Positions 9,523 to 17,082 are shown, counted from the stretch's first letter. The stretch: 64,000 bases of DNA from Prescottella agglutinans (GCF_004011865.1 NZ_RKLP01000004.1:1-64000), one strand, 5' to 3'. A program made the numbers and translations. Notes: generated by a model from the sequence alone, not told the origin.

Positions 9523-9622
9523 CACAGCCACCGACGGCAAAGACGACGCGGCACTGAGGCCGCGCGTATCGGGATCGAGCCCGCACACGACGTTTCGACG
9601 ACGAGAGCGGGCGATACCCGAA

Positions 9623-9769
9623 ATGACGACTGAGAACCGGGCCGCTCCCGGCCCGACCAAGGACACCGGGAGCGACCACCGAGGATGGGACGACGACAAG
9701 TCCCGCGACGCCGAGCCTAGCGCCGTCGCTGCGGCTGCGGCAGCCCCCGCCGAGGCGGTGACCGCGTGA
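9623..9769 (+). CDS. 48-residue ORF coupled to the replication gene
   Basis: A short acidic, Ala-rich reading frame (MTTENRAAPGPTKDTGSDHR...). Its TGA overlaps the GTG of the next gene (GTGA at 9766), which suggests translational coupling. No strong ribosome site precedes ATG 9623 and no domain is recognised. It may be a real small protein or just a leader that loads ribosomes onto the replication gene. Confidence 0.4.
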   Translation: MTTENRAAPGPTKDTGSDHRGWDDDKSRDAEPSAVAAAAAAPAEAVTA

Positions 9770-11571
9770 CCACCGACCCGTTCGGCCTCCCGGACGACGA
9801 GCTGTCCGCCGGCAGCGCTCCGAGCCGCGCCGATACGTCCCGGGACGACGCCCCCGCCGCGTGGCTCCACGGCGAGCACGTCGCGCACCTGGCCGATCTG
9901 GACCCCGACGCCGAGCTGCGCCAGGTGCTCGATACCGAGACCGCCAAGGCGGTCCGCGGATTCTGCCGCCGGTACGACCTCGACCCGCCGGAGACGCTGC
10001 GCGACTGCGCGGTGCTCCCGGCCGGGATCATCGAACATCTGATCGACGTCCCGACGCGGCAGGAGGTCGCCGAGGACGCCGCCAACCACGGCGAGGACGA
10101 CCCGCACGACGTCGCGACCAGCCTGGTCGCCGAGCACGCAGCTCGACGACGTGAGCATGCCCGCGAGCGTGACGACCGCAAGACTGCTGAGAAGCAGCTG
10201 CGCCAGCACGCCACGCCGATCGACCCGGCCGCGCGGTTCACTGCCGCGATCCTCGAGCAGTACGCACGGGACGAGCCGGCCGCGGCCGAGTGGGTGCAGC
10301 GGGCCGTCGAGCAGATGAGCCACGAGAACAACATGGCTCGGCTACCGGGACCGGGCCGCGACCGCAAGGCGCCGACGCTCGGGTACACCGCGATCGAGTT
10401 GGTGCAGCGGTTCGGGGTGACGCCGGAGCAGGTCGCCGCGCTACCGCCCGCGACGCCGGCGGACCTGGCCGAGGCGGTCCGCCGCTACGGCACCGAACGC
10501 CGCGCCGAGCAGAACGCCGAGCAGCGCGGCGCCAAGCTGATCGAGGCCGAGCAGGCCGCGGCCGAGATCGAGCTGCCCGAACGGATCAACCTGGCCGAGT
10601 TCGTCCCGCCGGACGACCCGTGGCTGATCGACGAGCTGATGCGCCGCGAGTCCACCCTCGGGTTGTTCGCGCAGTTCAAGGCGGGCAAGACGACCGCCGT
10701 CCGCGAGATCGTCCGGTCGCTGCTCGACGGCGACAAGGTGTTCGGCCGGTTCCCGGTCAACGTGCCGCCGGGCACCGAGGTCGCGCTGTTCGACTCCGAG
10801 ATGCCGCTCGACAACCTCAAGGAGGAGTACGAGAGGGCGGGCACGATCGGGCTCGACCGGCTCAACCTGCGCTCGATCAGGGGCGTCGAACGCAGCTTCG
10901 ACGTCCGGGTGCCCGCGGTGCGGGAGCGGTGGGCGCAGCAGATCGCACCGGGGTCGGTCATCGTGTTCGACTGCCTGTACTCGGTCCTCGCCGCGCTCGG
11001 GATCAACGAGAACGACGACACGGTGGCCGCGCTGCTGCTCGGGCTGCGTGCACTGGCGACCGAGTGCCGGGCGCTCGGGACGATCGTGGTGCACCACCTC
11101 GGTAAGGACGACGAGCGCGGCGCACGCGGCCACAGCTCGATCGAAGGCTTCGCCGACGTGCTGTGCCGTATCCGCCTCGACGGCCCGCTCGGCTCGGACG
11201 CCGAACGCACCTTCACCGCCTACGGACGCGGCGTGGACGTCGAGCAGGGAGTGCTCGTGCTCGGCGACGATCACCGCCTGACGCTCGAGAGTCGGGCCGC
11301 GATGAAGGCCGAGAAGTCCGCCGCCCGCCGCACGTCTCGGGACACCGACGACGACGTGGCGGTGCTGGACCTGATTCGCCGCCACAGCGGTCTGACCGTG
11401 CGCGGCCTGATCGCCCGCAAGCCGGCGGGCATGTCCGATGCCAGGGTGCGCGCGGCCGTGCCCCGTCTGGAGGCGCAGCGGCTCGCCGAGAACCGCGGTG
11501 CCGGGTCCAAGCACGCCTGGCACGTGACCGACGAATCCGTGGACCGAGACCCCTTCTCGGCACCGCTCTGA
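9766..11571 (+). CDS. RepA-like RecA/AAA_25 replication ATPase
   Basis: A 601-residue protein. The N-terminal 250 residues contain helical, charged DNA-binding-like regions. A RecA-fold ATPase follows, with Walker A FKAGKTT (about 304-310), the FDSEMP strand (about 343), Walker B VIVFDCLYSV (about 399) and a sensor-like VVHHLGKDD (about 444). A winged-helix-like C-terminus (from about 525) completes it. This architecture is that of plasmid/phage-satellite RepA-type hexameric helicases that open an iteron origin. The iteron region immediately downstream (11600-11860) fits that role. GTG 9766 overlaps the upstream small ORF. The protein probably drives autonomous replication after excision. Confidence 0.78.
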   Translation: MTTDPFGLPDDELSAGSAPSRADTSRDDAPAAWLHGEHVAHLADLDPDAELRQVLDTETAKAVRGFCRRYDLDPPETLRDCAVLPAGIIEHLIDVPTRQEVAEDAANHGEDDPHDVATSLVAEHAARRREHARERDDRKTAEKQLRQHATPIDPAARFTAAILEQYARDEPAAAEWVQRAVEQMSHENNMARLPGPGRDRKAPTLGYTAIELVQRFGVTPEQVAALPPATPADLAEAVRRYGTERRAEQNAEQRGAKLIEAEQAAAEIELPERINLAEFVPPDDPWLIDELMRRESTLGLFAQFKAGKTTAVREIVRSLLDGDKVFGRFPVNVPPGTEVALFDSEMPLDNLKEEYERAGTIGLDRLNLRSIRGVERSFDVRVPAVRERWAQQIAPGSVIVFDCLYSVLAALGINENDDTVAALLLGLRALATECRALGTIVVHHLGKDDERGARGHSSIEGFADVLCRIRLDGPLGSDAERTFTAYGRGVDVEQGVLVLGDDHRLTLESRAAMKAEKSAARRTSRDTDDDVAVLDLIRRHSGLTVRGLIARKPAGMSDARVRAAVPRLEAQRLAENRGAGSKHAWHVTDESVDRDPFSAPL

Positions 11572-11599
11572 GAGGGGTTCACAGGTGCCCGCCGAGCAG

Positions 11600-11860
11600 C
11601 GAGTGTGTCAAAACATAGTTGACACGCTATATATGCAGGTCGCAGCGTTTCTGCTGTTTCGGTCGAACCGAGTGTGTCAGCGCGTGTCAGAGCGTGTCGA
11701 TTCTTCCCTGACACAGTCCCACCGCAGTTCACAGCATGTTTTCGACGCAGCGTGTCAGAGCGTGTCAACTTTTTACCTCCACTCGTGCGAACGAGCGTGT
11801 CAGTGTGTCAAACCCCCTATGGGGGTTGACGCATTGACACACGACGGGGCCGTGACACAC
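11600..11860. other. Iteron-rich putative replication origin
   Basis: In the 450-bp gap after the replication gene, the hexamer GTGTCA or its complement TGACAC occurs about eleven times, often as GCGTGTCAG spaced about 10-11 bp apart (for example 11671-11698, 11751-11768, 11796-11812). Others are inverted (11619, 11709, 11835, 11852). An AT-rich pocket (catagTTGACACgctatatatg, 11613-11635) lies at one end and a CCCCCTATGGGGG palindrome at 11813-11825. This is the layout of an iteron origin with a DNA-unwinding element. The remaining bases to 12024 show no gene. Confidence 0.65.
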
Positions 11861-12024
11861 ATCGGCCGATCCGGGACCGAGCTGCGACTGCTGAACCGGC
11901 CGTGGCTGCGTGCCCGGCTGCGCCCGAAATAGGACCCGCTCAGCCCGTCTCCCGACGGCCTTACGGGAGACCGAGCCGCGCCCAACCGACCGAGATCGAC
12001 GACGACGAACCGAGAGGCCCCACG

Positions 12025-12333
12025 ATGACCAGTCCCACGACCGCCGACCCGTTCACTGCTCCCGGCCCGCTTGCGAAGCGGTACCGGATGCACGGATGCC
12101 ACCGACTGCACCCGACCTACCGCTCGTGGGCGGTGTGCGCATGGCCGAGCGCCGCGTGGATCGCCGGAGAAGGCGGCTACGCCGTCGTGGCGCGGTGTCG
12201 CCGCGGTGCGCTGACGGTCACCCTGCACGCCGCCCTGACGGCCGCACAGGCCGCGTTCGACCGTGTCGGGCGTACGGGCTGCGGCGGCGTCTGCTGCGGC
12301 CGGCACGACCTGATCCAGATCGTCCACCCGTAA
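12025..12333 (+). CDS. Small Cys-rich protein of unknown function
   Basis: A 102-residue protein starting at ATG 12025 behind an AGAGG site. It has six cysteines, including a C-terminal CGGVCCGRHDL cluster that could bind zinc, and a central helix TLHAALTAAQAAFDRVG. I recognise no family. It opens the second operon of the element, just after the origin and before the terminase-like gene, so a role in element replication control or host-phage interaction is a guess. Confidence 0.62.
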   Translation: MTSPTTADPFTAPGPLAKRYRMHGCHRLHPTYRSWAVCAWPSAAWIAGEGGYAVVARCRRGALTVTLHAALTAAQAAFDRVGRTGCGGVCCGRHDLIQIVHP

Positions 12334-12378
12334 CTCAACACACGAGCACTCAACAATCACCGACCCGAGGAGGTCACC

Positions 12379-12888
12379 ATGCCCCGACCTGGACCCGCCG
12401 CCACGGCACAGCCCGACGACAGACTGCGACAGCAGCGATGCCTCGAGCTGCGATTGCAGGGCAAGACGTTGCAGGAGATCGCCGACGCCGAGGGATACAA
12501 CGACCGGAGCGGTCCGCACCGTGCGATCCAGAGCCTGCTCGGCCGCGTCGAGACCGAAAAGGTGTCCGACTACCGCGAACTCGAATCCGCCCGTCTGGAC
12601 GCACTCCAGGCCGCGCACTGGCCCGCCGCGATCAGCGGCGACGTCAAGGCCGCCGACTTCGTCCTGCGCGTCTCGGCGCGGCGGTCGAAGCTGCTCGGCC
12701 TCGACGTGCCCGAGAAGGTGATCGTCGCCGAGGCAAGCGCGATGTCCGATGAGGAGTACGCCGCCACCTTGGTCGGTCTCATGCGTGAGATCGGGGTGCA
12801 GCCGCCGGCCGAGTGGGACCGCTCCCACGACATCGACGCCGACGACTGGTGCAACATCGGCACCGAGACCGAGAGGACCGGGCAGTGA
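12379..12888 (+). CDS. HTH protein resembling phage terminase small subunits
   Basis: A 169-residue protein behind an excellent GAGGAGGT site. The N-terminal helix-turn-helix lies around LRLQGKTLQEIADAEGY (residues 22-38). A helical segment RLDALQAAHWPAAISGDVKA...VLRVSARRSKLLGLDVP follows, a pattern I associate with actinophage small terminase-type proteins. A small terminase recognises the packaging site. In a satellite it could redirect a helper phage's packaging, but no large subunit is present. Its stop overlaps the next gene by 4 bp. A transcriptional regulator is the main alternative. Confidence 0.55.
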   Translation: MPRPGPAATAQPDDRLRQQRCLELRLQGKTLQEIADAEGYNDRSGPHRAIQSLLGRVETEKVSDYRELESARLDALQAAHWPAAISGDVKAADFVLRVSARRSKLLGLDVPEKVIVAEASAMSDEEYAATLVGLMREIGVQPPAEWDRSHDIDADDWCNIGTETERTGQ

Positions 12889-13550
12889 TCACGACCGAAC
12901 CGCAGCTGCGCCCGCACGACGTCCGGCAGCTGAGCCTGCCCGACCTCGACACGTTCTCGGTCGTCGATCGACTGGCCGCGATCCTCGGCGACGCCGACGA
13001 GAGCACGCGGGCGATCCTGTCCGACCTCGGCCACCTGTCCGTCCACGACGAGCGAGACGGCGCCGCGGCTGCGACCGCCCTCGGATCGCTGCTCGACTTG
13101 CTGCACGACCTGGAGGTCACCGCCCGCCGGGCACGCCGCGCGATCGACCAGGCCGAGCGACGCCGGCAGGCGTTCCACGCGGGCATCGAACGCCGCGACA
13201 CCGAGGCCGAGCAGGCCGCCGCCGAGGCCGAGCAGCGTCGCCGGGAGGAGGCCGCGCAGCGGCAGCAGCTCGACGACCGGATCGCACGGGTGAAGCTGTG
13301 CGCGCAGCAGCACGGCCTGATCCTGGAGAAGGTGCCGAGCTACGACGCAATCGGCCCGCAGCTGTGGCGGCTGACGACCGACAACAAGGGCAACCGGTTC
13401 CTGCCGGGACCGTTCGACGACGCCGCGTGGCAGCAGGTCGAGACCATCCTGCGCGGCGCGCAGCCGACCCACGTCGTGCCCGGTGGTAGCGGCACCATCG
13501 GCCGGATCGAGAAGTGGCTCGAATACCATTGCCCGCCGTTCAAGCCCTGA
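12885..13550 (+). CDS. Coiled-coil protein of unknown function
   Basis: A 221-residue protein starting at a GTG that overlaps the preceding stop (GTGA), so the two are translationally coupled. A long charged coiled coil (about residues 75-130, rich in Glu, Ala, Arg and Gln) separates an N-terminal helical half from a C-terminal globular part (YDAIGPQLWRLTTDNKGNRFLPGPFDD). No family recognised. Co-expression with the terminase-like gene hints at a late or packaging-related role, but nothing in the sequence proves it. Confidence 0.6.
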   Translation: MITTEPQLRPHDVRQLSLPDLDTFSVVDRLAAILGDADESTRAILSDLGHLSVHDERDGAAAATALGSLLDLLHDLEVTARRARRAIDQAERRRQAFHAGIERRDTEAEQAAAEAEQRRREEAAQRQQLDDRIARVKLCAQQHGLILEKVPSYDAIGPQLWRLTTDNKGNRFLPGPFDDAAWQQVETILRGAQPTHVVPGGSGTIGRIEKWLEYHCPPFKP

Positions 13551-13641
13551 CGGAAGGTAACTTCCCTGGCGGATCGACACGAGCGGGATACCGCGGCCCT
13601 TACTGCCGCGGTGTCCCGCGTCCACCAGGGAGGGATCAGAT

Positions 13642-14337
13642 TTGAGCGCATACGAGGGTTTCGGTTGCACGGCGACACTCGATGTCGAGGAGGGCACCGT
13701 GACGCTGGTGCACGCAGGTGTCACCGCGCCCAAACACAAGAAGGCAAGTTCGCCGCGGGTAATACCGCTCGGCGCGATCGAGGATGTCGACTACGTGCCC
13801 AAGACCCTGCTCAAGCGCGGCTACATCCGCCTACTCCTTCGAGGCCGCGCGGGCTATGACCCGATCGAGATCGAGGACGTGAACACGTTCCTGCTCAAGG
13901 GAAAGGGAGCTGATGAGTTCGTCGAGGCGGTCCGCGAGGCCGCTTCGAGCGCGTCCCCGGTCGAAGGGTTCGGTGCACCGGGCACGGATTCCGCGCACGC
14001 GCTCTCGGTGCGTGAACGGATGCAGGCGGCGAACGACCGGCTCGGCGAACTCGTCGAAGCCAATGACCGCGAGCGCGAGCTGTCGAAGACCCACAACTTC
14101 GCGTCGTTCGGTGTCCGAGAGAACGGGATCTGGCATGACGGCACGCAGTATGAGCTTGCCGGCGTACACGCCCGGATCGACGAGCCAGAGCCTGGCACGG
14201 CCGTTCTCGCCGTGCTGTTCCCGAACGGTGCTGTCCTGACGTACCCACTCAAGCCGAAGCAGGTCGAAGACGCCTCGCGTTTCGCCGAGCTGGTGAACGA
14301 ACTCGCGCTGTCCCGAGAGCAGGCCGGCGCGCAATAG
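13642..14337 (+). CDS. DUF4429-like (PH-fold) protein, element cargo
   Basis: A 231-residue protein beginning at TTG 13642 behind GGGAGGG. The first 100 residues (YEGFGCTATLDVEEGTVTLVH...VIPLGAIEDVDYVPKTLLKRGYIRLLL...NTFLLKG) follow the DUF4429 pattern, a bacterial PH-like beta domain. The second half has another beta-rich segment (FGVRENGIWHDGTQYELAGVHARID). Such proteins occur in many actinobacterial prophages and genomic islands without assigned function. It stands alone between the presumed late genes and a terminator at 14355, which suggests a separately expressed cargo gene. Confidence 0.68.
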   Translation: MSAYEGFGCTATLDVEEGTVTLVHAGVTAPKHKKASSPRVIPLGAIEDVDYVPKTLLKRGYIRLLLRGRAGYDPIEIEDVNTFLLKGKGADEFVEAVREAASSASPVEGFGAPGTDSAHALSVRERMQAANDRLGELVEANDRERELSKTHNFASFGVRENGIWHDGTQYELAGVHARIDEPEPGTAVLAVLFPNGAVLTYPLKPKQVEDASRFAELVNELALSREQAGAQ

Positions 14338-14354
14338 CAGCAAGGACGGGAGAC

Positions 14355-14389
14355 CGAAAGGGTCGGGGATACAACCCGACCCTTTCGCA
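14355..14389 (+). terminator. Terminator after the DUF4429-like gene
   Basis: CGAAAGGGTCGGG and CCCGACCCTTTCG pair around a 7-base loop, 17 bp after the stop codon and followed by catTCTTC. It is a good intrinsic terminator candidate. Confidence 0.7.
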
Positions 14390-14423
14390 TTCTTCAAGAC
14401 ATACCGTGTGGTTTCATGCCGAA

Positions 14424-14918
14424 ATGTCCATCAAGTCCAAATCCTCAGTAATCGCGACCGCCGCAGTCGCCCTTGCACTGCTCGCGGGATGCTCCAGCAG
14501 CACGACCGAGGCGGCGTCCGACCCGACCACGACCACCGCAGCCGCCGCGACCTGCACAGCCACGCCGATCACCGATGAGGCGCTACAGAGCGCGGTCGCC
14601 GGGGCTGCTCTGCCCGAGGGCGTCGTTATCGTCTCGGGCGTCAACCAGAAGAACATCGAGCACCCCGGCACGCAGGACATCATCGTGCGCGTGTGTAAGC
14701 CCGGCCTGACCGGTAACGCGCTCAAGGACGTCGCCACCGAACTGGCACGCTCGATCAAGGCGTCGCCGCTCCAGGTGCAAACGATGCGGGTCACGAACAC
14801 CGCCGAGGAGTCCTCGCCCGAGGGCAAGGTGCGCTGCGAGGACTTCCCTGCGCGTACGTTCAGCGCCGAAGCCGACCCCGGAGCTGTCCGGACGTCGTGG
14901 AAGTACCCGAGCCAGTAA
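14424..14918 (+). CDS. Secreted lipoprotein of unknown function, element cargo
   Basis: A 164-residue protein with a lipoprotein signal peptide: basic MSIKSKSS, hydrophobic core, lipobox LLAGC (Cys about residue 23), then a Ser/Thr/Ala linker (SSSTTEAASDPTTTTAAAA) and a globular domain with three more cysteines (CTATPITDEALQ..., VRVCKPG, VRCEDF). It should be anchored to the outer leaflet of the membrane. GTG 14406 would add six residues; ATG 14424 gives the better signal peptide. A lipoprotein on a mobile element could act in superinfection exclusion or surface modification; that is speculation. Confidence 0.75.
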   Translation: MSIKSKSSVIATAAVALALLAGCSSSTTEAASDPTTTTAAAATCTATPITDEALQSAVAGAALPEGVVIVSGVNQKNIEHPGTQDIIVRVCKPGLTGNALKDVATELARSIKASPLQVQTMRVTNTAEESSPEGKVRCEDFPARTFSAEADPGAVRTSWKYPSQ

Positions 14919-14930
14919 CCTCAACCACAA

Positions 14931-15066
14931 CGGGCGGCACCGCGGTTATCCGCGTGCCGCCCGTTCGCGTTGCGCGATGTCGCCGGCGCTGTACCGATCA
15001 CAGCCCGCCGTTCACGCCCTGACCACCGACCACACGGCGACGGCCGAGCATCCCGCTCGGCCGTCG
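14931..15066. terminator. Two tandem hairpins between convergent genes
   Basis: 14931-14963 (CGGGCGGCA...TGCCGCCCG, TTAT loop, one bulge) and 15038-15066 (CGACGGCCGAGC / GCTCGGCCGTCG) are strong stems between the lipoprotein gene and the oppositely oriented membrane-protein gene. They probably serve as bidirectional terminators. Confidence 0.65.
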
Positions 15067-15069
15067 TCG

Positions 15070-15762
15070 TCAGTTCGCGTACCAGTCCTCGGTGCCGTCC
15101 CAGGTAGGGAAGTGGCGTCGATCCATGTCGTCGGTCTCGACGCGCTTCCACCGGCCGAGTGGCTTCGGGACGCCACCGCCCCAGAAGGCGAACCTGGTCT
15201 GACGCTGCCACCCCTTGCGAAGCTGCGCGAAGCGGTACCAGCGCCAAACCTGAACTTCGTTCCGGCCGAGGTTTGATCGGACGAACTCACTCCGCACGTG
15301 ATCTTTGTTCGTGGTGCCGGCGACCGAAGTCTCGTTGTAACCGAGCCCGAACCAGACCTGCTCGGCCTCGTCGTCGTAAATCTCGATCTCGCAGCTCAGT
15401 CGTCCGCTCGTGTTGTCGAACCGGTCAAGATTCTGCCTCTGGTCCTTCCACTTGAGTTCGACAAGGTCGTCTACCCAGAGGTAGGTCCGAACGTCGTAGC
15501 GCATGCCGGGGCCGGTTGCGGCTACTGACGGCGTGAACTTGCGCCGGGGTCGGTCTTGGTTCTCGATCGTGACGGTGCTGGACCGACCGGCTTGGAACAT
15601 CAGCCCCAGGATGCTTGCGGATCGGCTCTGGCGGTGCTCCCAGATATCTCGGAACAAGGCGATCAGCGCGACGACAAGGGCTGCGAGCGCGACGACGAGC
15701 GACACGACCGCCACACCGTTCGTTGTCCCCAACACCTCGACGATCCACGACCCAAGACCCAC
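15070..15762 (-). CDS. Membrane-anchored protein of unknown function at the right end of the element
   Basis: A 230-residue protein with one strong hydrophobic helix near the N-terminus (GVAVVSLVVALAALVVALIALF, about residues 16-37). A short basic linker follows, then a beta-rich cytoplasmic or surface domain (SILGLMFQAGRSSTVTIENQ, RLSCEIEIYDDEAEQVWFGLGYNE). GTG 15762 has an upstream GGAGG/GGGGG site; the longer frame to 16131 runs through the tRNA and is spurious. It is the only element gene on the minus strand and sits next to the att repeat, a common place for accessory or defence genes. Family unknown. Confidence 0.68.
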   Translation of the reverse strand: MGLGSWIVEVLGTTNGVAVVSLVVALAALVVALIALFRDIWEHRQSRSASILGLMFQAGRSSTVTIENQDRPRRKFTPSVAATGPGMRYDVRTYLWVDDLVELKWKDQRQNLDRFDNTSGRLSCEIEIYDDEAEQVWFGLGYNETSVAGTTNKDHVRSEFVRSNLGRNEVQVWRWYRFAQLRKGWQRQTRFAFWGGGVPKPLGRWKRVETDDMDRRHFPTWDGTEDWYAN

Positions 15763-15883
15763 GCTGCCCCCACCTCCGTCCGAAACGCAGAAATCGCCCC
15801 TCAACGAGGGGCGACTTTGCACGCTATTTGCACGAACCCGTGCAACAAGTCCAGGAAACCTACCCTGACCTGCATTTTCTTCT

Positions 15884-15908
15884 GTGGTCCCGGCTGGGAT
15901 CGAACCAG
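15884..15908. repeat. Right attachment repeat (attR) inside tRNA-Val
   Basis: Identical over 25 bases to 7754-7778. It covers the T arm and acceptor 3' strand of tRNA-Val(CAC), so integration kept the tRNA complete. Confidence 0.88.
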
Positions 15909-15956
15909 CGACCTCCCCGGTGTGAACGGGACGCTCTTCCACTGAGCCACGGGACC
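15885..15956 (-). tRNA. tRNA-Val (CAC)
   Basis: A 72-nt cloverleaf on the minus strand: acceptor GGTCCCG/CGGGACC with discriminator A, D arm GCTC/GAGC, anticodon stem TCCCG/CGGGG with loop TTCACAC, and T arm GCTGG-TTCGATC-CCAGC. CCA is not encoded. Its 3' part is supplied by the integrated element. Confidence 0.95.
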
Positions 15957-16467
15957 GAACCGCGCTAACCACTCGCGGTCGAACGAGACGAAACACTAAC
16001 ACGCACTTGCGCCGAACACGAATCCCCTGGTTGTCATTCGTTTCGCAGGGACTCGGACCCGATCCCCGAGGGCGCGCACGGCAGTACGGCGGACGCTCCC
16101 CCACAACGCGTCCCCACTCGTCCACGCGCAAGAAGCGTCCCGAACCGAGCGCTCACGAATCGAGCGTCGGGGGGCCCGCGGCCGAACCACACTGCCGAGC
16201 GTGAGTACGGGCGATCCCGTAAGAGGCGGTCGCGGACGTCTCCACCACCGTCGCCGGCGTCTCGGATCCACGACGTTCGCGAGCACCGACGCCTGTGGGC
16301 ACCTGGGAGCGCATCGAATCCTTCCGCTCGTGTTCATCGAGAGGCGAGGCCGACGCCGCCGAAACGACAGGTTTCGGCCCGACAGGTCGGTTATCGCAAG
16401 CAGTTGCCCCGAAATCAGCCTGGATACACCCGTCGGAGATCTTGGTTTTCGGCTCTGACCTGGCGAT
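15957..16467. other. Intergenic stretch without a recognisable gene
   Basis: About 510 bp between tRNA-Val(CAC) and the tRNA array. Reading frames here have arginine/proline-rich compositions typical of non-coding high-GC DNA, and none has a ribosome site with a plausible protein. I see no conserved element apart from the array promoter at the end. Confidence 0.6.
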
Positions 16468-16497
16468 TTGTGCCTTTCTCAAATGGTCCGCTAATGT
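16468..16497 (+). promoter_or_regulatory. Candidate promoter of the tRNA array
   Basis: TTGTGC (16468-16473) and TAATGT (16492-16497) are spaced by 18 bp and lie about 44 bp upstream of the first tRNA-Gly, in a locally AT-richer patch. Confidence 0.42.
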
Positions 16498-16540
16498 TCT
16501 CACCGCACCGGGGAAGCGGAAACGCCCCGCCGGAGCAAAT

Positions 16541-16613
16541 GCGGATGTAGCGCAGCTGGTAGCGCATCACCTTGCCAAGGTGAGGGTCGCGGGTTCGAAT
16601 CCCGTCATCCGCT
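16541..16613 (+). tRNA. tRNA-Gly (GCC), copy 1
   Basis: A 73-nt cloverleaf: acceptor GCGGATG/CATCCGC, D arm GCGC/GCGC, anticodon stem TCACC/GGTGA with loop TTGCCAA (anticodon GCC), T arm GCGGG-TTCGAAT-CCCGT. It is identical to 16830-16902. Confidence 0.97.
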
Positions 16614-16638
16614 CGAGAGGTTGGACTCGACCTTTTAT

Positions 16639-16709
16639 GGTGGAGTGGCCGAGTGGTGAGGCAACGGCCTGCAAAGCCGTGCACACGGGTTCGATTCCCG
16701 TCTCCACCT
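16639..16709 (+). tRNA. tRNA-Cys (GCA)
   Basis: A 71-nt cloverleaf with acceptor GGTGGAG/CTCCACC, anticodon stem ACGGC/GCCGT and loop CTGCAAA (anticodon GCA). It directly abuts the next tRNA-Val. Confidence 0.96.
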
Positions 16710-16710
16710 C

Positions 16711-16782
16711 GCGCGATTAGCTCAGCGGGAGAGCGCTTCCCTGACACGGAAGAGGTCACTGGTTCAATCCCAGTATCGCGCA
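16711..16782 (+). tRNA. tRNA-Val (GAC), copy 1
   Basis: A 72-nt cloverleaf with acceptor GCGCGAT/ATCGCGC, anticodon loop CTGACAC (anticodon GAC) and T arm ACTGG-TTCAATC-CCAGT. The CCA end is encoded (16783-16785). It is identical to 16970-17041. Confidence 0.96.
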
Positions 16783-16829
16783 CCAAGTTTCGAGGCAGTA
16801 TGCTGCTGAAGAACTTGAGTGTTACACAT

Positions 16830-16902
16830 GCGGATGTAGCGCAGCTGGTAGCGCATCACCTTGCCAAGGTGAGGGTCGCGGGTTCGAATCCCGTCATCCG
16901 CT
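16830..16902 (+). tRNA. tRNA-Gly (GCC), copy 2
   Basis: Base-for-base copy of 16541-16613. The flanking sequences differ, so the duplication is old or kept uniform by gene conversion. Confidence 0.97.
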
Positions 16903-16928
16903 CCACGATCGGCCCCTGTGGCCGGTCA

Positions 16929-16956
16929 GGAAACCCCGAGGACACTCGGGGTTTCC
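16929..16956 (+). terminator. Hairpin between tRNA-Gly copy 2 and tRNA-Val copy 2
   Basis: GGAAACCCCGAG / CTCGGGGTTTCC is a perfect 12-bp stem around GACA. It may end one transcript, so that the last tRNA-Val is transcribed by read-through or its own promoter. Confidence 0.6.
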
Positions 16957-16969
16957 GATCTGAAGGCCC

Positions 16970-17041
16970 GCGCGATTAGCTCAGCGGGAGAGCGCTTCCC
17001 TGACACGGAAGAGGTCACTGGTTCAATCCCAGTATCGCGCA
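16970..17041 (+). tRNA. tRNA-Val (GAC), copy 2
   Basis: Identical to 16711-16782, with encoded CCA at 17042-17044. It is the last gene of the array and is followed by a terminator. Confidence 0.96.
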
Positions 17042-17046
17042 CCACC

Positions 17047-17082
17047 GAGAAGAGGCACCTCCACACGGAGGTGCCTCTTCTC
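17047..17082 (+). terminator. Terminator of the tRNA array
   Basis: A perfect 16-bp stem (GAGAAGAGGCACCTCC and its complement) around ACAC, three bases after the tRNA-Val CCA and followed by gTATTTc. Confidence 0.8.

Larger units (their letters stand above)
7754..15908 (+). mobile_element. Integrated 8.1-kb tRNA-Val element, satellite-like or replicative integrative element
   Basis: The element is bounded by 25-bp direct repeats at 7754-7778 and 15884-15908, the right copy inside an intact tRNA-Val(CAC). Gene order is integrase, excisionase-like MerR/HTH protein, 48-codon ORF, replication ATPase, iteron region, Cys-rich small protein, terminase-small-subunit-like HTH protein, coiled-coil protein, DUF4429 protein, lipoprotein and, in opposite orientation, a membrane protein. 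No FtsK-like transfer gene, relaxase, capsid, portal or lysis gene is visible. That argues against a conjugative AICE or complete prophage and for a small mobilisable or phage-satellite-like element. All core genes look intact, so excision may still be possible. Confidence 0.85.

Noticed and set aside
11600-11860. A CRISPR-like array in the repeat-rich gap
   Set aside because: The repeat is only six to nine bases, occurs in both orientations and has no regular spacers; no cas gene is near. Iterons explain it better.
7754-15908. An AICE-type conjugative element
   Set aside because: Int, Xis and Rep fit, but no FtsK/SpoIIIE-like transfer protein, relaxase or spread genes are present.
15996-16503. 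Short minus-strand frames between tRNA-Val and the tRNA array
   Set aside because: Composition is random-like, there is no ribosome site and nothing resembles a protein domain.
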